A stretch of 64,000 nt of DNA from Lachnospiraceae bacterium (GTDB lineage: Bacteria > Bacillota > Clostridia > Lachnospirales > Lachnospiraceae), in assembly GCA_021770345.1 (NCBI GenBank), contig JAETRD010000004.1:62001-126000 (forward strand). Direction: 5' to 3'. The position numbers and the translations under genes are program-made. Every line of letters starts with the position of its first letter. The first letter of the stretch is position 1. Below are positions 9,835 to 17,856 of the stretch, in pieces. The notes under the pieces are model-generated. The model did not search any database, was not told where the DNA came from, and was given only the letters and a program-made list of their open reading frames with translations.

Positions 9835-10407
9835 TCATACCACCTCGTCGTTCAGGTAGTTTCTGACTTTTCGCCAGTTCGGATAAAATTTTGTCATATA
9901 CCCCCAGAACACCTCATTGTGGCCCGCCTCCAGTATATGCGTCATCTCGTGCACTACCACATACTCCAGGCACTCTTCCGGCTTTTCAAATAGCGCCAGA
10001 TTAATGTTGATGTGATGCGTGTTCACGTTGCAGGACCCCCATCGCGTCTTCATCAGCCGAACGGTGATGCCCGAGACCTTTACCTGCATCACGGGTTCCC
10101 ATTTTGCAACCAGCGCTTCCGCCTTTTTCTTTAAAAGCTTTTTCCTGCGCGCGATCTCCTCCTTGTCGAGTCCATCCCTTGCGGCGCGCTGTCTCGCCGC
10201 ATCCTCGTATTTGTTCCGATATGCCCGGATCCAGTCAATCCGCTCTTTTGCAAACTGGTAAATCCGCGCATCGCCAACCTGGTGCGGCGCCGAAATAAAA
10301 ACGCCGCCGTCCTCTTTTTTAATCCGCAGATACATATGCTTCATGCGCTTTTTCGTCACGGTAATCGCCACATCCTCGATGACAATCCGATAGGTCCGCT
10401 CTTTCAT
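9835..10407 (-). CDS. YgjP/WSS1-type metallopeptidase-like protein (DUF45)
   Basis: A 190-residue predicted zinc hydrolase. The motif VVHEMTHILEAGHNEVFW shows HExxH plus the third ligand of the YgjP-like family, and TRWGSCN is the other family landmark. Substrate is unknown; some relatives sit next to restriction or repair genes, but nothing here points to that. The ATG at 10407 is preferred over the GTG at 10413 because AGGAG lies 5 bases upstream of the ATG. It begins 12 bases after the WYL regulator stops, so the two are cotranscribed. Confidence 0.87.
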   Translation of the reverse strand: MKERTYRIVIEDVAITVTKKRMKHMYLRIKKEDGGVFISAPHQVGDARIYQFAKERIDWIRAYRNKYEDAARQRAARDGLDKEEIARRKKLLKKKAEALVAKWEPVMQVKVSGITVRLMKTRWGSCNVNTHHININLALFEKPEECLEYVVVHEMTHILEAGHNEVFWGYMTKFYPNWRKVRNYLNDEVV

Positions 10408-10419
10408 GAACACTCCTTT

Positions 10420-11409
10420 TTACATGCCGTACTGTGTGAGAATCTCCTTCAGGTACTCCCTGTAGGCATCCGCCACATGCCGGGGCGCATCGATTTTCAC
10501 CGACGGGCCCAGTCCCGTAATCCACCCGAAAAACTGACGGCTGACCGCCACATTGACACGAACCTGAATCTGCTCCTCCCCCTTTTCCCGGAGAGCCGCC
10601 TCCTTGCCGAAACGATCAATCATAACCCCGGTCAGGGCGCTGTCGCAGGAGATCGTCACCGTCTCCTCCTTCCCGGCGAACATACCGAACGTCTTCTTTG
10701 AATACGCCGCGATATCAAAACTCTCAAACTGCGCCCTTCCCTCCCGCTCCTCGCCGAGCAGGCCGATCCGTATCATCTTATCCACGCGGTAGTGACGGAT
10801 TTCCCCGCACCTTTCGTCCACGGCGATCAGATAATAATTCTCGTCATCCCAGGACAAAAGCCACGGACTCACCTGATAAAACATCCCGTCCCGGCGCAGA
10901 CGCATCTCCTTTTTGACCGTCCACTCAAAATACTGAAACCGGATTTTTACGTTCTCCGCAATTGCCTTATAAATTATATCTACATTATAGTAAATCTTCT
11001 CGTTCACCGCTTTCGTCCGGTTTGTCACAACCACCTGCCGGTGAAGCTGTCTGGCCTGCTCTTTACTGCAGAGCGTCTCAAGCTTGGCGATCAGCTGCCC
11101 GGATTTCCTTCCGGTGATAAACTTTGACGCCTGCACCGCATCGACGAGAAGCTTGAGTTCCGCAAGCTCAAACCGACGGCTCGCAAGATAGTATCCGCCG
11201 GGCCGCTCCTTGATTTTGATGATATCCATCCCGAAGTCAATCAGCAGGTCAATGTCCGAGTAAATGCTTTTGCGCTCCGCCGCAATCCCCTGCTGCCGCA
11301 GACAGTCGATCAGTTCCTGTGTCGAGACGGGGTGCTCCTCATCCGTTCTCTCAGACAAAATCTGCAAAATATAAAGTAATTTTAATTTTTGTCTCTCCGT
11401 TCGTGCCAT
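10420..11409 (-). CDS. WYL-domain transcriptional regulator
   Basis: A 329-residue DeoR/YafY-like regulator. It has an N-terminal winged helix (about 1-70: KLLYILQILSERT...VSTQELIDCL), a central WYL domain (about 140-215) with SPWLLSWDDENYYLIAVDE, where WYL has become NYY, and a C-terminal WCX-like extension. WYL domains are thought to sense small ligands or nucleic acid. It probably controls itself and the YgjP-like gene downstream. The ligand cannot be inferred. Confidence 0.88.
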   Translation of the reverse strand: MARTERQKLKLLYILQILSERTDEEHPVSTQELIDCLRQQGIAAERKSIYSDIDLLIDFGMDIIKIKERPGGYYLASRRFELAELKLLVDAVQASKFITGRKSGQLIAKLETLCSKEQARQLHRQVVVTNRTKAVNEKIYYNVDIIYKAIAENVKIRFQYFEWTVKKEMRLRRDGMFYQVSPWLLSWDDENYYLIAVDERCGEIRHYRVDKMIRIGLLGEEREGRAQFESFDIAAYSKKTFGMFAGKEETVTISCDSALTGVMIDRFGKEAALREKGEEQIQVRVNVAVSRQFFGWITGLGPSVKIDAPRHVADAYREYLKEILTQYGM

Positions 11410-11574
11410 CTATGCTCCTCTTTTTGCCGGGTGTGCCCGATCTTCACCGTGCATGCCCGCCCGCGTTTCACTCGCGCCATTCGCCCTACCGCTCTGCGGG
11501 ACGGTGCATTCTTTATGTGTACATTATACCTCTCCGTCCCGCGGGTGCAAATACAAAACTCAAAAATTTAACGC

Positions 11575-11602
11575 TTGCATCCTGCGTGATTCGTGTTATA
11601 AT
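11575..11602 (+). promoter_or_regulatory. Predicted sigma-A promoter of the glp operon
   Basis: A -35 TTGCAT (11575-11580) and an extended -10 TGTTATAAT (TATAAT at 11597-11602) are 16 bases apart. The leader then runs about 100 bases to the first gene and contains a terminator. Confidence 0.78.
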
Positions 11603-11633
11603 ATAAATAACTTAATAATTTACCGAGAGACGT

Positions 11634-11685
11634 GAGCAAGGTAAATCAAGCGATACTTATCGTTTTGTTTTCCTTGCTCTTTTTT
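11634..11685 (+). terminator. Leader terminator, likely target of GlpP antitermination
   Basis: A roughly 21-bp stem (GAGCAAGG...GCGAT paired with ATCGT...CCTTGCTC, loop ACTT) is followed by six Ts. It sits between the promoter and the first gene, so it must be read through for expression. The last gene of the operon encodes GlpP, a glycerol-3-phosphate-responsive antiterminator that acts on such leaders in Bacillus. Confidence 0.85.
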
Positions 11686-11710
11686 CGTTCAAAGAAAAGG
11701 AGAAGAGACT

Positions 11711-13162
11711 ATGTATGATGTAGCAATTATCGGCGCCGGCGTCACCGGCAGCGCGATTGCAAGGGAGCTTTCCCGCTATCAGGCAAATATCTGTGTCATT
11801 GAGCGGGAGGAAGATGTCTGCGGCGGCACCTCGAAAGCAAACAGCGCGATTATCCATGCCGGCTTTGACGCAGCGCCGGGTTCCTTAAAGGCCCGCTTAA
11901 ATGTCCGCGGAAACCAGATGATGGATGCACTGGCCAAAGAGCTGGATATCCCCTTTTTGCGAAACGGCTCCCTCGTGACCTGCACAAAAGATCAGGATCG
12001 CGGCGGACTTTGCGCATTGCTCGAGAAGGGCAGAAAAAACGGTGTTCCCGATCTTCGCATTCTCGAGCGCGACGAACTTGCAGCGCTTGAGCCGAACATC
12101 GGCGACGACGTGGTCTGCGCGCTCTACGCCCCCACCGGCGGCATCGTATGCCCCTTCCACATGACAATGGCGTATGCGGAAAATGCCTGCGTCAACGGCG
12201 TGACCTTCTTCCTGAACACAAAGGTTACGTCCATCCGGAAAGCGGAAACCGGATACACGATCGAGACGACACACACCGATACCGGGGAAGCGGAGACATT
12301 TCTGGCAAAGACCGTGGTAAACGCCGCCGGCGTCTATGCGGATACCTTCAACAATATGGTCAGCAGCCATAAGATTCATATCACCGCCCGCAAAGGCGAG
12401 TACTGCCTGCTCGACAAGGATGCCGGAACCCATGTCTCCCACACGATTTTCCAGCTCCCGTCGAAGATGGGAAAAGGCGTGCTGGTCACACCGACGGTAC
12501 ACGGAAATCTGCTGGTAGGGCCGACCGCCGTTGACGTCGAAAACAAAGAAGCCGTCAACACCACCCAGGACGGTCTGGATGCGCTGTCTAGGACCGCATC
12601 CTTAAGCGTGAAAAACCTTCCGATGCGCCAGGTCATCACTTCCTTTGCAGGCTTAAGAGCCCACGAGGACGGGGACGATTTCGTGATCGGCGAAGCGCCG
12701 GATGCAAAAGGCTTTATCAATGCCGCCGGTATTGAATCTCCGGGGCTTTCCTCCGCTCCCGCTATCGGCGAGATGGTGGCGGAGCTCGTCCGCGGACTGC
12801 TCTCCCTCTCCGAAAAGCCCGACTTTGTCGCGGAGCGAAAAGGTATCCTTCGCCCGGAAACGCTTTCCATGGAAGAGCGCAACCGCCTCATCCGCGAAAA
12901 CCCGGCATACGGAAACATTATTTGCCGCTGTGAAATGATTACCGAGGGGGAAATTCTCGACGCGATCCACCGCCCGTTAGGCGCGCGTTCGCTCGACGGC
13001 GTCAAACGGCGCACCCGGGCAGGCATGGGCCGCTGCCAGGCAGGCTTCTGCTCCCCGCGCACAATGGAGATTTTAGAGCGCGAGGTTCCGATGCGCATGT
13101 TTGATATCACCAAAAACGGTGTCGGCAGCAATATCGTAGTCGGCGTAAACAAAGAAATATAG
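11711..13162 (+). CDS. GlpA-like FAD-dependent oxidoreductase with BFD-type [2Fe-2S] domain
   Basis: A 483-residue flavoprotein of the DAO superfamily, like anaerobic glycerol-3-phosphate dehydrogenase large subunits. The N-terminal FAD motif is IIGAGVTGSAIARELSRY. The C-terminal part carries a BFD-like iron-sulfur domain with Cys405, Cys407, Cys442 and Cys447 (CRC and CQAGFC). Its usual role is oxidation of glycerol-3-phosphate to dihydroxyacetone phosphate, passing electrons to partner subunits. The first gene of a four-gene operon behind a GlpP-type leader, with AAAGGAGAAG before its ATG. Related proteins include hydroxyglutarate-type oxidases, but the glpP context favours glycerol-3-phosphate. 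Confidence 0.88.
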   Translation: MYDVAIIGAGVTGSAIARELSRYQANICVIEREEDVCGGTSKANSAIIHAGFDAAPGSLKARLNVRGNQMMDALAKELDIPFLRNGSLVTCTKDQDRGGLCALLEKGRKNGVPDLRILERDELAALEPNIGDDVVCALYAPTGGIVCPFHMTMAYAENACVNGVTFFLNTKVTSIRKAETGYTIETTHTDTGEAETFLAKTVVNAAGVYADTFNNMVSSHKIHITARKGEYCLLDKDAGTHVSHTIFQLPSKMGKGVLVTPTVHGNLLVGPTAVDVENKEAVNTTQDGLDALSRTASLSVKNLPMRQVITSFAGLRAHEDGDDFVIGEAPDAKGFINAAGIESPGLSSAPAIGEMVAELVRGLLSLSEKPDFVAERKGILRPETLSMEERNRLIRENPAYGNIICRCEMITEGEILDAIHRPLGARSLDGVKRRTRAGMGRCQAGFCSPRTMEILEREVPMRMFDITKNGVGSNIVVGVNKEI

Positions 13163-13188
13163 ACAGGGCTATAGGAATGGAGGATAAA

Positions 13189-14454
13189 ATGAAACAGTAT
13201 GATTTGGTTATCGTAGGGGGCGGCCCTGCAGGACTTGCCGCAGCTGTCTCCGCAAAAGATTCCGGCATCGACAGTATCCTGATTATCGAGCGCGACAGAG
13301 AACTCGGCGGCATCCTCAATCAGTGTATTCACAACGGCTTCGGCCTGCACACCTTCAAGGAAGAGCTGACCGGCCCCGAATATGCATCCCGCTTTATCGA
13401 CCAGGTTATGGAGCGCGGGATTGCTTACAAGCTGAACACGATGGTCATGGATATCTCCCCGGAGAAAAAGGTTACCGCGATGAACCGCGAGGACGGAATG
13501 TTTGAAATCGACGCAAAAGCAGTTATTCTCGCCATGGGCTGCCGCGAGCGTTCCCGTGGAGCGTTAAATATTCCCGGATACCGCCCGGCCGGTATCTACT
13601 CTGCAGGAACCGCCCAGCGCCTCGTCAACATGGAAGGCTACATGCCGGGCCGCGAAGTCGTGATCCTCGGCTCCGGTGATATCGGACTTATCATGGCGCG
13701 CCGCATGACGCTCGAAGGCGCAAAGGTAAAGGTTGTCGCAGAGCTGATGCCGTATTCCGGCGGCTTAAAGCGCAACATCGTACAATGCCTGGACGACTTC
13801 GGAATTCCGCTGAAGCTTAGCCACACCGTTGTGGATATCGAGGGAAAAGAGCGTGTCGAGGCAGTCACGATCGCCGAGGTCGGAGCCGACCGCCGGCCGA
13901 TCCCGGGCACGGAGGAGCGCTACACCTGCGATACCCTGCTGCTCTCCTGCGGTCTGATCCCCGAAAACGAGCTTAGCAAGAGCGCCGGTGTTTCCATCAA
14001 TCCGATCACTTCCGGCCCTGTTGTAAACGACAGCTTAGAGACCAGCATCCCCGGCATCTTTGCCTGCGGAAACGTACTGCATGTACACGATCTGGTCGAC
14101 TATGTCTCCCAGGAAGCCTCTTCCGCCGGGAAAAATGCGGCCGCCTATATTAAAAACGGTGCGCCGGCCGACGCAAAGACGGTGGAGATTCATCCGGTCG
14201 ACGGCGTCCGCTATACGGTTCCGAAATATATCCGTCCCTCGGAGATGGACGACAATCTGACCGTCCGCTTCCGGGTCGGAGACGTATACAAAAACTGCTG
14301 CATCGCCACCTATTTTGACGACGCGCTCATCAGCCGCCGCAAACGCCCGGTTATGGCCCCCGGCGAGATGGAACAGGTGATCCTGAGCAAAGCCAAACTG
14401 AGCGAATATCCGGATTTAAGTAAAATTACCATCCGCATCGAGGAAGGAGAATGA
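13189..14454 (+). CDS. GlpB-like NAD(P)/FAD-dependent oxidoreductase
   Basis: A 421-residue pyridine nucleotide-disulfide-type flavoprotein. It has an N-terminal FAD motif (VIVGGGPAGLAAAVSAKDSG), a second dinucleotide motif (VILGSGDIGLIMARR, about 150) and a C-terminal FAD motif with IFACGNVLHVHDLVDYV. It probably takes electrons from the GlpA-like subunit. The ATG at 13189 is chosen because GGAGG lies 5 bases before it; the ATG at 13177 forms part of that region and has a poor site of its own. Its stop overlaps the ATG at 14451. Confidence 0.87.
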   Translation: MKQYDLVIVGGGPAGLAAAVSAKDSGIDSILIIERDRELGGILNQCIHNGFGLHTFKEELTGPEYASRFIDQVMERGIAYKLNTMVMDISPEKKVTAMNREDGMFEIDAKAVILAMGCRERSRGALNIPGYRPAGIYSAGTAQRLVNMEGYMPGREVVILGSGDIGLIMARRMTLEGAKVKVVAELMPYSGGLKRNIVQCLDDFGIPLKLSHTVVDIEGKERVEAVTIAEVGADRRPIPGTEERYTCDTLLLSCGLIPENELSKSAGVSINPITSGPVVNDSLETSIPGIFACGNVLHVHDLVDYVSQEASSAGKNAAAYIKNGAPADAKTVEIHPVDGVRYTVPKYIRPSEMDDNLTVRFRVGDVYKNCCIATYFDDALISRRKRPVMAPGEMEQVILSKAKLSEYPDLSKITIRIEEGE

Positions 14455-14456
14455 GT

Positions 14457-14840
14457 ATGAGCACAAGAGAATTAACCTGTATCGGCTGCCCGCTCGGGTG
14501 CGCCGTAACCGTGACGTTAGAAAACGGCGACGTAACCGCAGTTGCCGGAAACACCTGTCCGAGAGGGGATGCCTATGCCCGCAAGGAAGTCACAAACCCC
14601 ACACGCATCGTCACCTCCACGGTTCGGGTCAAAGGAGGCGTCGTTGCAATGACGAACGTAAAAACCGCTTCCGATATTCCGAAAGACAAAATTTTCGACT
14701 GTGTGGAAGCGCTCCGGGATGTCGTCGTCACCGCGCCGGTAACGATCGGCGACGTTATCCTGCCCGATGCGGCGGGAACCGGTGTCGCGATCGTCGCCGC
14801 AAGAAACGTAGCCGCCTTATCGGAGGCGCAGCAGCAATAA
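14457..14840 (+). CDS. DUF1667 Cys-rich protein of the glp operon
   Basis: A 127-residue protein beginning STRELTCIGCPLGC. Cys8, Cys11, Cys15 and Cys34 form a Cx2Cx3C...C pattern like the [4Fe-4S] site of molybdopterin oxidoreductases, which suggests an iron-sulfur electron-transfer subunit (inference). DUF1667 proteins habitually follow the two flavoproteins seen here. The ATG at 14457 lies 7 bases after AAGGAG; the ATG at 14451, overlapping the previous stop, is only 1-2 bases from it and is less likely. Confidence 0.87.
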   Translation: MSTRELTCIGCPLGCAVTVTLENGDVTAVAGNTCPRGDAYARKEVTNPTRIVTSTVRVKGGVVAMTNVKTASDIPKDKIFDCVEALRDVVVTAPVTIGDVILPDAAGTGVAIVAARNVAALSEAQQQ

Positions 14841-14870
14841 GCAGCAATTCGACTCTAATCAATATAAACT

Positions 14871-14908
14871 AACAGGGTACAAAATCGTCAGAGATTTTGT
14901 ACCCTGTT
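14871..14908 (+). other. Perfect 16-bp hairpin between the DUF1667 gene and glpP
   Basis: AACAGGGTACAAAATC (14871-14886) is exactly complementary to 14893-14908 with a 6-base loop. There is no T run after it, so it is not a standard terminator. It may be an RNA-processing or stability element within the operon. Confidence 0.75.
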
Positions 14909-14942
14909 ATAGTGATATGTCTATCGTTCGGAGGTTTTACGC

Positions 14943-15509
14943 ATGAAAAAAGAATTTAAAGAAGCACTTGAAGACTCCCCCATCATCGCTGCAATCAAAG
15001 ACAACAGCGGACTGCAGAAATGTCTTGCAAGCGACAGCCATATCATCTTCATCTTATATGGAGACATCTGTACCATTGCCGATATCGTGGATACCGTGAA
15101 ATCCTCCGGCAAGCTTGCAATGGTCCATCTCGACCTCATCACCGGCCTAAGCTCCAAGGAAATCGCCGTGGACTTCATCAAAAAATACACGAAAGCCGAC
15201 GGCATTATCACCACGAAGCCTACCCTGATCAAACACGCGAAAGAACTTGGGCTCTATACCATTCTGCGTCTGTTTATCATTGATTCCATGGCTTACGAAA
15301 ATATCGAGCGCCAGACAAAGGCCGCCGGCCCTGATTTAATTGAAATACTTCCGGCCCTGATGCCCAAAATCGTCGCCAGAGTCTGCCGCATCTCCTCCAT
15401 CCCGGTTATCGCCGGGGGACTCGTCTCCGACAAGGAGGATATCATGTCACTCTTACAGGCCGGCGTCACAAGCATATCGTCGACGAATGAACAGATCTGG
15501 TTTCTGTAA
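14943..15509 (+). CDS. glpP: Glycerol-3-phosphate-responsive antiterminator
   Basis: A 188-residue GlpP-family protein with a TIM-barrel-like fold. Landmarks include SPIIAAIKDNSGLQKCLAS, FILYGDICTIADIVD, VHLDLITGLSS, GIITTKP and PVIAGGLVSDKEDI. In Bacillus, GlpP binds glycerol-3-phosphate and lets RNA polymerase pass leader terminators of glp genes. Here it is the last gene of the operon that bears such a leader, so it likely forms a positive feedback loop. TCGGAGG precedes the ATG. It is convergent with the antiporter gene, with 7 bases between the stops. Confidence 0.93.
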   Translation: MKKEFKEALEDSPIIAAIKDNSGLQKCLASDSHIIFILYGDICTIADIVDTVKSSGKLAMVHLDLITGLSSKEIAVDFIKKYTKADGIITTKPTLIKHAKELGLYTILRLFIIDSMAYENIERQTKAAGPDLIEILPALMPKIVARVCRISSIPVIAGGLVSDKEDIMSLLQAGVTSISSTNEQIWFL

Positions 15510-15516
15510 CATCACA

Positions 15517-16707
15517 CTATGCAGTCCGGCCCCCGCCGTCTTTCATGACGATCTTTAACAGAATGGGGGTCAGCAGCGTAGTCACAATAACCACAAGCAC
15601 GATCGGTGCAAACAGTACATTATCCAACAGTCCGCATGCATATCCCTTCTGAGCCACGATCAGCGCAACCTCGCCGCGCGATACCATGCCGATGCCGACC
15701 TGAAGGGCTTCCCTGGAATTGCAGCCGCAGATTCGCGCGCCGATCCCGCAGCCCACAACCTTCGTGAGAATCGCGATCAAAAGCAGTACCACGGAAAAAA
15801 TCCAGATACCGGCATTCATACCGCCGAGTGTTACCTTCAGACCGACACTCGCAAAAAACACCGGCGAAAAAATCAGATAAGACGGTATCTCACAACGCCT
15901 TGCCACATAGGGTCCGACTTTGAGCGTGCAGAGCATCAGTCCGGCAAAATATGCGCCCGTGATATCCGCAATCCCGAAAAACTCTTCGGATATATAAGCG
16001 AGAACCAGACAAAATGCCACGGATAAAATAACAACGCGGCGCTTTTCATCCTGCATCTCCACAATCTTCCTGCCCTTTAACAACGCAAACGTAATCCCGA
16101 AAATAAGCATAAAATAAATCAGGATTTTAATAATCACGGAAACCGGGCTCACACTTGTATCTTTTAAACTGGTCACAATCGTCAGGACAATGACACCCAC
16201 AATATCATCAATCACCGCAGCGCCGAGAATCGTGGTACCGACTTTTCCTTTTAAACGCCCCATCTCCCGCAGCGTTTCGACCGTGATACTCACGGAAGTC
16301 GCCGTCAGCACGACACCGACAAAAACGGCTTTCAAAAGCTCCGTATAATCGGCAAAATCCGTATGGAAGTAAAACGCATAGCCGGCAAACCCGCCAAGCA
16401 GCGGAACAACCACGCCGATCATGGCCGTGACAAGGGACGCGACTCCGTTTTTTTTCAACTCGCCGATATCAGTCTCCAGGCCCGCGTTAAACATCAGAAG
16501 AATGACGCCGATTTCCGCCAGCTCTTCCAGAAAAACCCCCGTCGGTCCGTCTAACGTGATCATCCCCAGACACGACGGTCCCAGAATCACACCCGCGAGC
16601 AATGCCCCGACAACCGCAGGCATATGGATCCGTCTCGAAAAAAGGCCCAGAACCTTCGTGGAAATCATTATAATCGCCAGAAATAACAAAAATGAATACG
16701 ATTCCAT
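15517..16707 (-). CDS. CPA2-family cation:proton antiporter
   Basis: A 396-residue integral membrane protein with about 12 predicted membrane segments and no C-terminal TrkA-type regulatory domain. The VIDDIVGV segment (Asp167-Asp168) matches the paired aspartates of electrogenic NapA-like Na+/H+ antiporters. GLETDIGELKKNG and the AAVIDD region are typical of the Kef/NapA group. The ATG at 16707 is chosen because GAGGGAG lies 7 bases upstream; the earlier ATG at 16743 lacks a site. Function is inferred as Na+ or K+ export coupled to proton entry. Confidence 0.87.
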   Translation of the reverse strand: MESYSFLLFLAIIMISTKVLGLFSRRIHMPAVVGALLAGVILGPSCLGMITLDGPTGVFLEELAEIGVILLMFNAGLETDIGELKKNGVASLVTAMIGVVVPLLGGFAGYAFYFHTDFADYTELLKAVFVGVVLTATSVSITVETLREMGRLKGKVGTTILGAAVIDDIVGVIVLTIVTSLKDTSVSPVSVIIKILIYFMLIFGITFALLKGRKIVEMQDEKRRVVILSVAFCLVLAYISEEFFGIADITGAYFAGLMLCTLKVGPYVARRCEIPSYLIFSPVFFASVGLKVTLGGMNAGIWIFSVVLLLIAILTKVVGCGIGARICGCNSREALQVGIGMVSRGEVALIVAQKGYACGLLDNVLFAPIVLVVIVTTLLTPILLKIVMKDGGGRTA

Positions 16708-16838
16708 AATCATACTCCCTCTTTCATCATCGTCTGTTTTCACAGCATTGCCTATTTTAACTCTTTATTCGGCAAATTGTAATTGGCGATTTCATTGAAA
16801 TCCACAGGAAAAAGTTCCGGGTCTTTGGTGGTTTTTTC

Positions 16839-17498
16839 CTATGCGTATGTGTCAAATCTCCGACGTGCCGCGACCTTCTCCTCCGCCGCGCGCTCCGCCT
16901 GTTCTGCTTGCAGAAGCACTGCCTGCTTCGCATCTGTATGCTCCGCCTGTTCCGCATCTGTAAGCTCTGCCTGCTCTGTCTTTACGCCTCCTGCGCTCCC
17001 GTCTTCTACTCCCTCCTCTGTCATTGCTTCCTGAAGCTGCTCCGTCTGTTCTTCGAGCACTTCCGCCCCGGCTGTCTCGGCCGCCTCGCTCATCTCATCA
17101 AGCATATCATCCAGCACACCGCCCCCGGCTTCGGCCTTTCGCTCCGCTTCGGCTTTCTCCTCCGGCGTTTTTGCCTTCGCCTTCTCGGCCGCCTCGGCCA
17201 TCTTTTCGGCGCGCTCCCTCGCCTCATCCATGACATGCCACATCTGTTCCTGATTATAGGCCATTTTTGCAGACGCGATCTGATCCTCATAAGAATGAAG
17301 CATCTCGAGTTTCCGCGCGATCTCCTCCGGTGTGCCGCACTTCATCTCCTTTAAATTTTCCTTCTGATTCTCAAAAAATGCAACCTTATTTGCGCACTCC
17401 TGCTGCCGCTCCAACTTCTCTCTGGTGCTTTTGAGTCCGTTCCCGTTCCCGAAACGCCCGCCGTTTCGCAGATTTCCCACATTTACACTAAATCCCAT
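16839..17498 (-). CDS. Glu/Ala-rich coiled-coil protein of unknown function
   Basis: 219 residues from an ATG with GGGGAGG 9 bases upstream; an upstream in-frame start at 17621 has no site. The N-terminus is Gly/Asn-rich (GNLRNGGRFGNGNG). Residues 25-105 are charged and helical, with two Cys (ECANK, MKCGT) and an A/K/E-rich coil. The C-terminal third carries an 8-residue repeat (TEQAELTD, AEQAEHTD, AKQAVLLQ, AEQAERAA) encoded by a 24-bp DNA repeat at 16930-16977. There is no signal peptide or membrane segment. I do not recognise the family. It is flanked by the antiporter and by murI, with separate transcription. Confidence 0.72.
   Translation of the reverse strand: MGFSVNVGNLRNGGRFGNGNGLKSTREKLERQQECANKVAFFENQKENLKEMKCGTPEEIARKLEMLHSYEDQIASAKMAYNQEQMWHVMDEARERAEKMAEAAEKAKAKTPEEKAEAERKAEAGGGVLDDMLDEMSEAAETAGAEVLEEQTEQLQEAMTEEGVEDGSAGGVKTEQAELTDAEQAEHTDAKQAVLLQAEQAERAAEEKVAARRRFDTYA
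16930..16977. repeat. 24-bp in-frame repeat inside the coiled-coil gene
   Basis: Two copies (16930-16953 and 16954-16977) differ at a few bases and encode part of an octapeptide array. The repeat continues more weakly on both sides. Confidence 0.7.
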
Positions 17499-17856
17499 TT
17501 TCGAGCCACCTCCCCTGTTTTCTTTATCGGTACACCGCCCGCTTTTATCCAAGCAAATGTCACCAAATGTCCGGAATCTGTCGTGAAATCTCTCGTCAAA
17601 CCAGGGCGGATGGGCCCGCATCGTCTCCCCTGCCTCTCACTCCCGCGTTCGTGTTCAGATGAGAAAACCCCGGAAAGCAAAGCTTCCGGGGTTTTCTCGA
17701 GGAGTTTAGTTATGAAAATGTTAATCTATATAAAGGAAATTTTATCGAAAGTGTTTTGTTCCTTTCGATGATGTTAGTATACGAAATATTTGTGACGAAA
17801 CTATGTCTGATTTCAAAAAAAAATCTAAAAAGAATGTATTTTCATTTTAGAATTCT
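17499..17856. other. Intergenic region upstream of the coiled-coil gene and downstream of murI
   Basis: The left part (17499-17660) holds the leader of the coiled-coil gene. A 15-bp hairpin lies at 17661-17698. The right part (17700-17856) is AT-rich compared with its neighbours and has a second small inverted repeat (ATCGAAAG...CTTTCGAT near 17745-17770) and a weak AAAGAAT...ATTCTTT stem that may end murI. No convincing gene is seen. Confidence 0.5.
17661..17698. terminator. Bidirectional terminator-like hairpin
   Basis: GAGAAAACCCCGGAA pairs perfectly with TTCCGGGGTTTTCTC around an 8-base loop. A/T tracts on both sides of the GC core allow termination in either direction. On the minus strand it would stop murI transcripts about 160 bases past the gene. 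Confidence 0.7.

Noticed and set aside
17713-17772. Possible 19-residue peptide MKMLIYIKEILSKVFCSFR with a GGAG upstream, in an AT-rich spacer
   Set aside because: It is very short, has no processing or transport genes nearby and may be chance in AT-rich sequence. An AgrD-like signal was considered, but the needed charged tail and an agrB neighbour are absent.
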